A DNA stretch of 26,067 nucleotides from JBBDRV01 sp040905285 (GTDB taxonomy: Bacteria; Bacteroidota; Rhodothermia; Balneolales; Balneolaceae), in the NCBI GenBank assembly GCA_040905285.1, contig JBBDRV010000174.1, positions 1 to 26,067 on the forward strand. The letters are read 5' to 3'. The position numbers and the translations under genes were made by a program. This document shows, piece by piece, positions 23,313 through 26,067 of this stretch. Every line of letters begins with the position of its first letter. Position 1 is the stretch's first letter. A model generated the notes under the pieces. That model had not been told where the DNA came from. It worked only from the letters and a program-made list of their open reading frames with translations, and searched no databases.

Positions 23313-25211
23313 TTGATTTTCACTCCTCAATTCACTACTGTACTGAACACCTTTCTTAAAAACTATCCTGCCATGACTTTACTTCTCTCGCTTCTCACCC
23401 TTTTCTCAACAGTCAGTCCCGGCGGGCATTATGCTCCCGGTTCGCCGGAAACACATACAGCCGTTGCAGAAGCCGATTCATCGGTCGTAAATGAAACGAC
23501 AGCCCCGGCAAGTGAAATACGTGTCCTTCGTTACCAGCCGGTCCCGATGCGTGACGGCACGATTCTCTACGCGGATGTATACCTGCCGGCAGAGCCGGGC
23601 GAATACCCTACTGTCGTTACCAGAACCCCGTACGGAGTTCAGCGTCCCGGCCGCCACGAACGCTATCTGCGGTTTGCACAAGAGGGGTATGCCAAAGTGG
23701 TCCAGGATGTCCGCGGGGCCTTCGAAAGTGAAGGTGAATGGGAGCCGTTCCGCAATGAGGCGGAGGATGGATACGACACGATCGAATGGGCTGCCTCGCA
23801 GCCCTGGTCCAATGGAAAAGTGGTCACCTCAGGGGGAAGCTACCTGGGACACAACCAGTGGGCGGCGGCATCCCAGGCACCACCCTCCCTTGTAGCCGCT
23901 TTTCCCGCCGTCGCCTCTACAAATATTTATGCCAACTGGCTCACTATGGGAGGAGCCTTCCGGCTGGCTTTCAACTACGGGTGGGGTGTGGTCCGGATGC
24001 CCAACGGCATCATGCTTCCCCAGTTTCTGCATACTGCCGATTACACCACAGAAGAGCTGAGATATGAGAATGTCCTGATGAGTCTTCCACTGATGGAGAT
24101 GGACCTGAAGAGCGGAGAATACCCGGTGCAGCACTACCGTGACTGGATAGAAAATGAATCGTACAATGACTACTGGAGGGAGATCAGTGATGAAGAGCGG
24201 TTTGACCGGATTACGGTTCCCACCTACAGCCACGGAGGCTGGTTTGATATCTTTATCATGGGCACCATCAACGGCTATATCGGCATGCGTAATCATGGGG
24301 GAAGCAGTGAGGCACGGGAAGGCGCCCGGCTGCGAATCGGCCCCTGGGAACACGGCACGTCACAGCGGGCCGGCGAATTTGAATTTCCCCCGGAAGCGGA
24401 TCTGGATAAGTTTGAGGATGAAATCCGGTTTTTCAACTACCATCTGAAGGGCGTGGATGACGGGTTTGGAGATGAGAAGCCGGTGCAGCTTTTCTATATG
24501 GGGATTAACAGGTGGAGGGGAGAAGAGGACTTCCCGCTTCCCGGAACCGAGTACCGCAATCTCTATATTGAAAGCCGTTCCGGCGCCAATTCTCTCCGGG
24601 GCGACGGGAGGCTCAGCTTTGACCGGCCGGACCGAAACGGAACCGATACTTACCGCTATGACCCCGCAACACCGGTCCCGACCCATGGCGGGAACAACTG
24701 TTGCGGAGCTTCCACCGTTTCCGGTCCCCGGGATCAGCGCCCGCTGGAGCGGCGGGAGGATCTGCTGGTTTATACCAGTGACGTTCTGCCGGAAGAGCTT
24801 ACTGTTGCCGGACCGCTTCGCATGATTCTCTACGCCGCTACAGACGGACCCGACACAGACTGGATGATCAAGCTCAGTGACGTACATCCCGACGGCACCT
24901 CTTTTCCGGTTGCCGAAGGCATGCTCAGGGCGCGGTTCCACGAAGGACTGGACCGGGTAAGTCTGCTCAGTCCCGGAGAGGTTTACGAGTTTGATATCGG
25001 AATGACCGGAACGGCCAACGTTTTCAAGCCCGGTCACCGGATCCGGATCTCCATCACTTCCAGCAATTTCCCCCAGTTCGACCGCAACCCGAATACCGGA
25101 GCCCCTCTCGGGAGCAGTGAGGAGGTGCGGGTAGCCGAACAGACCATTTACCATGGATCCGCCCGGCCCAGTCACATCGTACTCCCTGTGGTCCGCGGGT
25201 TTGACCCGTAA
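23313..25211 (+). CDS. CocE/NonD family hydrolase (Xaa-Pro dipeptidyl-peptidase-like), exported
   Basis: The product has 632 residues from the TTG at 23313, which has a GGAGGG ribosome site nine bases upstream and gives the signal peptide its only positive charge (Lys16). The ATG at 23373 is the alternative and starts directly with the hydrophobic MTLLLSLLTLFSTVSPG. The alpha/beta-hydrolase part shows VPMRDGTILYADVYLP, RTPYGVQR, VVQDVRGAFESEGEW, the nucleophile motif GGSYLG (Ser ~175) and GPWEHGT (catalytic His ~344), followed by a C-terminal jelly-roll (DTDWMIKLSDVHPDG, FKPGHRIRISITSSNFPQFDRNPNTG) as in CocE esterases, cephalosporin acylases and Xaa-Pro peptidases. Reaction: serine-dependent cleavage of an ester or amide; substrate unknown. 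It is probably co-transcribed with the lyase. Confidence 0.92.
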   Translation: MIFTPQFTTVLNTFLKNYPAMTLLLSLLTLFSTVSPGGHYAPGSPETHTAVAEADSSVVNETTAPASEIRVLRYQPVPMRDGTILYADVYLPAEPGEYPTVVTRTPYGVQRPGRHERYLRFAQEGYAKVVQDVRGAFESEGEWEPFRNEAEDGYDTIEWAASQPWSNGKVVTSGGSYLGHNQWAAASQAPPSLVAAFPAVASTNIYANWLTMGGAFRLAFNYGWGVVRMPNGIMLPQFLHTADYTTEELRYENVLMSLPLMEMDLKSGEYPVQHYRDWIENESYNDYWREISDEERFDRITVPTYSHGGWFDIFIMGTINGYIGMRNHGGSSEAREGARLRIGPWEHGTSQRAGEFEFPPEADLDKFEDEIRFFNYHLKGVDDGFGDEKPVQLFYMGINRWRGEEDFPLPGTEYRNLYIESRSGANSLRGDGRLSFDRPDRNGTDTYRYDPATPVPTHGGNNCCGASTVSGPRDQRPLERREDLLVYTSDVLPEELTVAGPLRMILYAATDGPDTDWMIKLSDVHPDGTSFPVAEGMLRARFHEGLDRVSLLSPGEVYEFDIGMTGTANVFKPGHRIRISITSSNFPQFDRNPNTGAPLGSSEEVRVAEQTIYHGSARPSHIVLPVVRGFDP

Positions 25212-25286
25212 TCAGGCTCGGAAAATGAAAAGGTGGTTTTGTCTTGTCCGGATTGCCGCTTCTTTTTTCGTGATTCACCACGTTAA

Positions 25287-26067
25287 TTAATCCGATACAA
25301 TGGGGTTAGCTGCCTTAAATACCTGCAAAGGCTGATTACTCCGGGCTGTCAGGATATAATTCTGCCCGCCGGACCGTAATGAATGAATGGATCGAATTTC
25401 ACCCGGACTGTGAAATCCGCTCACCTTTGAAGGAACTTCCCGGTAGATTCCGTATGAATCCTGCTGCAGTACTGTTCCGTAGCTGGCATCATAAGAACCC
25501 ATCTGGGGTTGTACGGCATGCAGATTCCCCCCCAGCAGCAGTTCCGGTATCCGGTCACCGTTCAGATCTTCAGCCAGTATACTGTAAATCGGGGCCAGTT
25601 GCGCCCGGAAGGGTAATTGCTCTGTATTAAAACGGCCCTCTCCATTATTCCATCCTATGATACTGGCCAGCTGTTCGGCCCGATGATGCACCGTTCTGTC
25701 GAGTTGTTCTTGAGTGAAAACATCTGTGATCGTTTCCCCCCGGTAGGAGGCATAGCTTTCATACTGAGGTCTTAAAAATGGGAATTGCTGCAGCATATTG
25801 TGCCTTAAAGGCAGCAGATAGGCTCCTTCATCGCTATAAGCAGAAAATACCTGTTCAAATGTCCCGTTCCGGTCAAAATCGCCTGCCCACATCTCTACCG
25901 GTCGATCCGTGGAGACCCTGAACCGGGAGTTCAGGCCGTGATTTCCCGCAATCAGGTCCAGCCGGCCGTTGCCGTTCAGATCGGCCAGAGCCAGACTCTG
26001 CCACCAGCCGCAGGTGCTGTCAAGGCCGGCCTGCCGGAGGTCGGCGCGTTCCAGGTGCCCGTCCCGG
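25287..26067 (-). CDS. VCBS/FG-GAP repeat surface protein, C-terminal part only
   Basis: The frame is open from the right edge of the window (first full codon at 26066) to the TAA at 25287, giving the last 259 residues; the N-terminus lies outside. An internal Met at 25892 is not the start because coding continues upstream with RADLRQAGLDSTCGWWQSLALADLNGNGRLDLIAGNHGLNS. Calcium-binding FG-GAP/VCBS-type motifs DLNGNGRLDLIAGN, DFDRNGTFEQV and DLNGDRIPELLLGGN recur with the spacing of beta-propeller blades. Sequence features such as GWWQSL, AGNHGLNSR, LPFRAQLAPIYSI and MGSYDASYGTVL match the C-terminal half of large VCBS-repeat lipoproteins of Bacteroidota that often accompany SusC/SusD systems. 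Function unknown; likely surface-exposed carbohydrate or protein binding. Confidence 0.85.
   Translation of the reverse strand, partial: RDGHLERADLRQAGLDSTCGWWQSLALADLNGNGRLDLIAGNHGLNSRFRVSTDRPVEMWAGDFDRNGTFEQVFSAYSDEGAYLLPLRHNMLQQFPFLRPQYESYASYRGETITDVFTQEQLDRTVHHRAEQLASIIGWNNGEGRFNTEQLPFRAQLAPIYSILAEDLNGDRIPELLLGGNLHAVQPQMGSYDASYGTVLQQDSYGIYREVPSKVSGFHSPGEIRSIHSLRSGGQNYILTARSNQPLQVFKAANPIVSD

Noticed and set aside
24360..25175. 271-codon open frame on the minus strand
   Set aside because: It is antisense to the CocE hydrolase, whose domain motifs are continuous through this stretch.

Overview
The window looks like a chromosomal segment from a heterotrophic member of the Bacteroidota / Rhodothermota / Balneolota group, with Balneolales-like the best guess. 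This rests on a TonB receptor with a carboxypeptidase-regulatory N-terminal domain, a TPR-containing hybrid-type sensor kinase, an M56-TonB gene, several lipoproteins, a CHRD protein, a VCBS-type surface protein, and starts that often lack a strong Shine-Dalgarno sequence. Base composition looks close to balanced by eye. The assignment is inference; no phylogenetic marker was tested.

Layout. Positions 1-600 hold the 3' end of a DUF1499 gene and a tRNA-Pro(GGG) on the minus strand. Positions 600-1770 hold an odd M56-TonB fusion gene that lacks the zinc-protease core, followed by what looks like the 3' remnant of a membrane gene. A minus-strand run follows, in transcription order metH, TPR histidine kinase, methylmalonyl-CoA epimerase. 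metF diverges from metH, so the methionine/folate one-carbon genes share an 86-bp intergenic region. Next come a small secreted CHRD protein, a PolX-type DNA polymerase/PHP protein and an M28 aminopeptidase lipoprotein, all on the minus strand.

A clear TPP (THI-box) riboswitch sits at 12634-12714, directly in front of a plus-strand TonB-dependent receptor. This predicts an outer-membrane receptor for thiamine or a thiamine precursor. Downstream are msrA (convergent), a stand-alone TonB-plug lipoprotein, a SAM methyltransferase, a sugar-dehydrogenase-like/cytochrome c lipoprotein (minus), a large heparinase II/III-type polysaccharide lyase followed closely by a CocE-type hydrolase (plus), and a truncated VCBS/FG-GAP surface protein at the right edge.

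The most unexpected sequence-level pattern is in the non-coding DNA. At least seven intergenic spots carry one adjacent tandem duplication of about 8-19 bp, several overlapping or abutting stop codons, and one spot carries five copies of a 9-bp unit just upstream of the polysaccharide lyase. I see no CRISPR array, no intact insertion sequence and no phage genes. The most promising items for a second look are the plug-only lipoprotein, the M56-TonB fusion, the riboswitch-receptor pair with a visible anti-Shine-Dalgarno element, and the microduplications.
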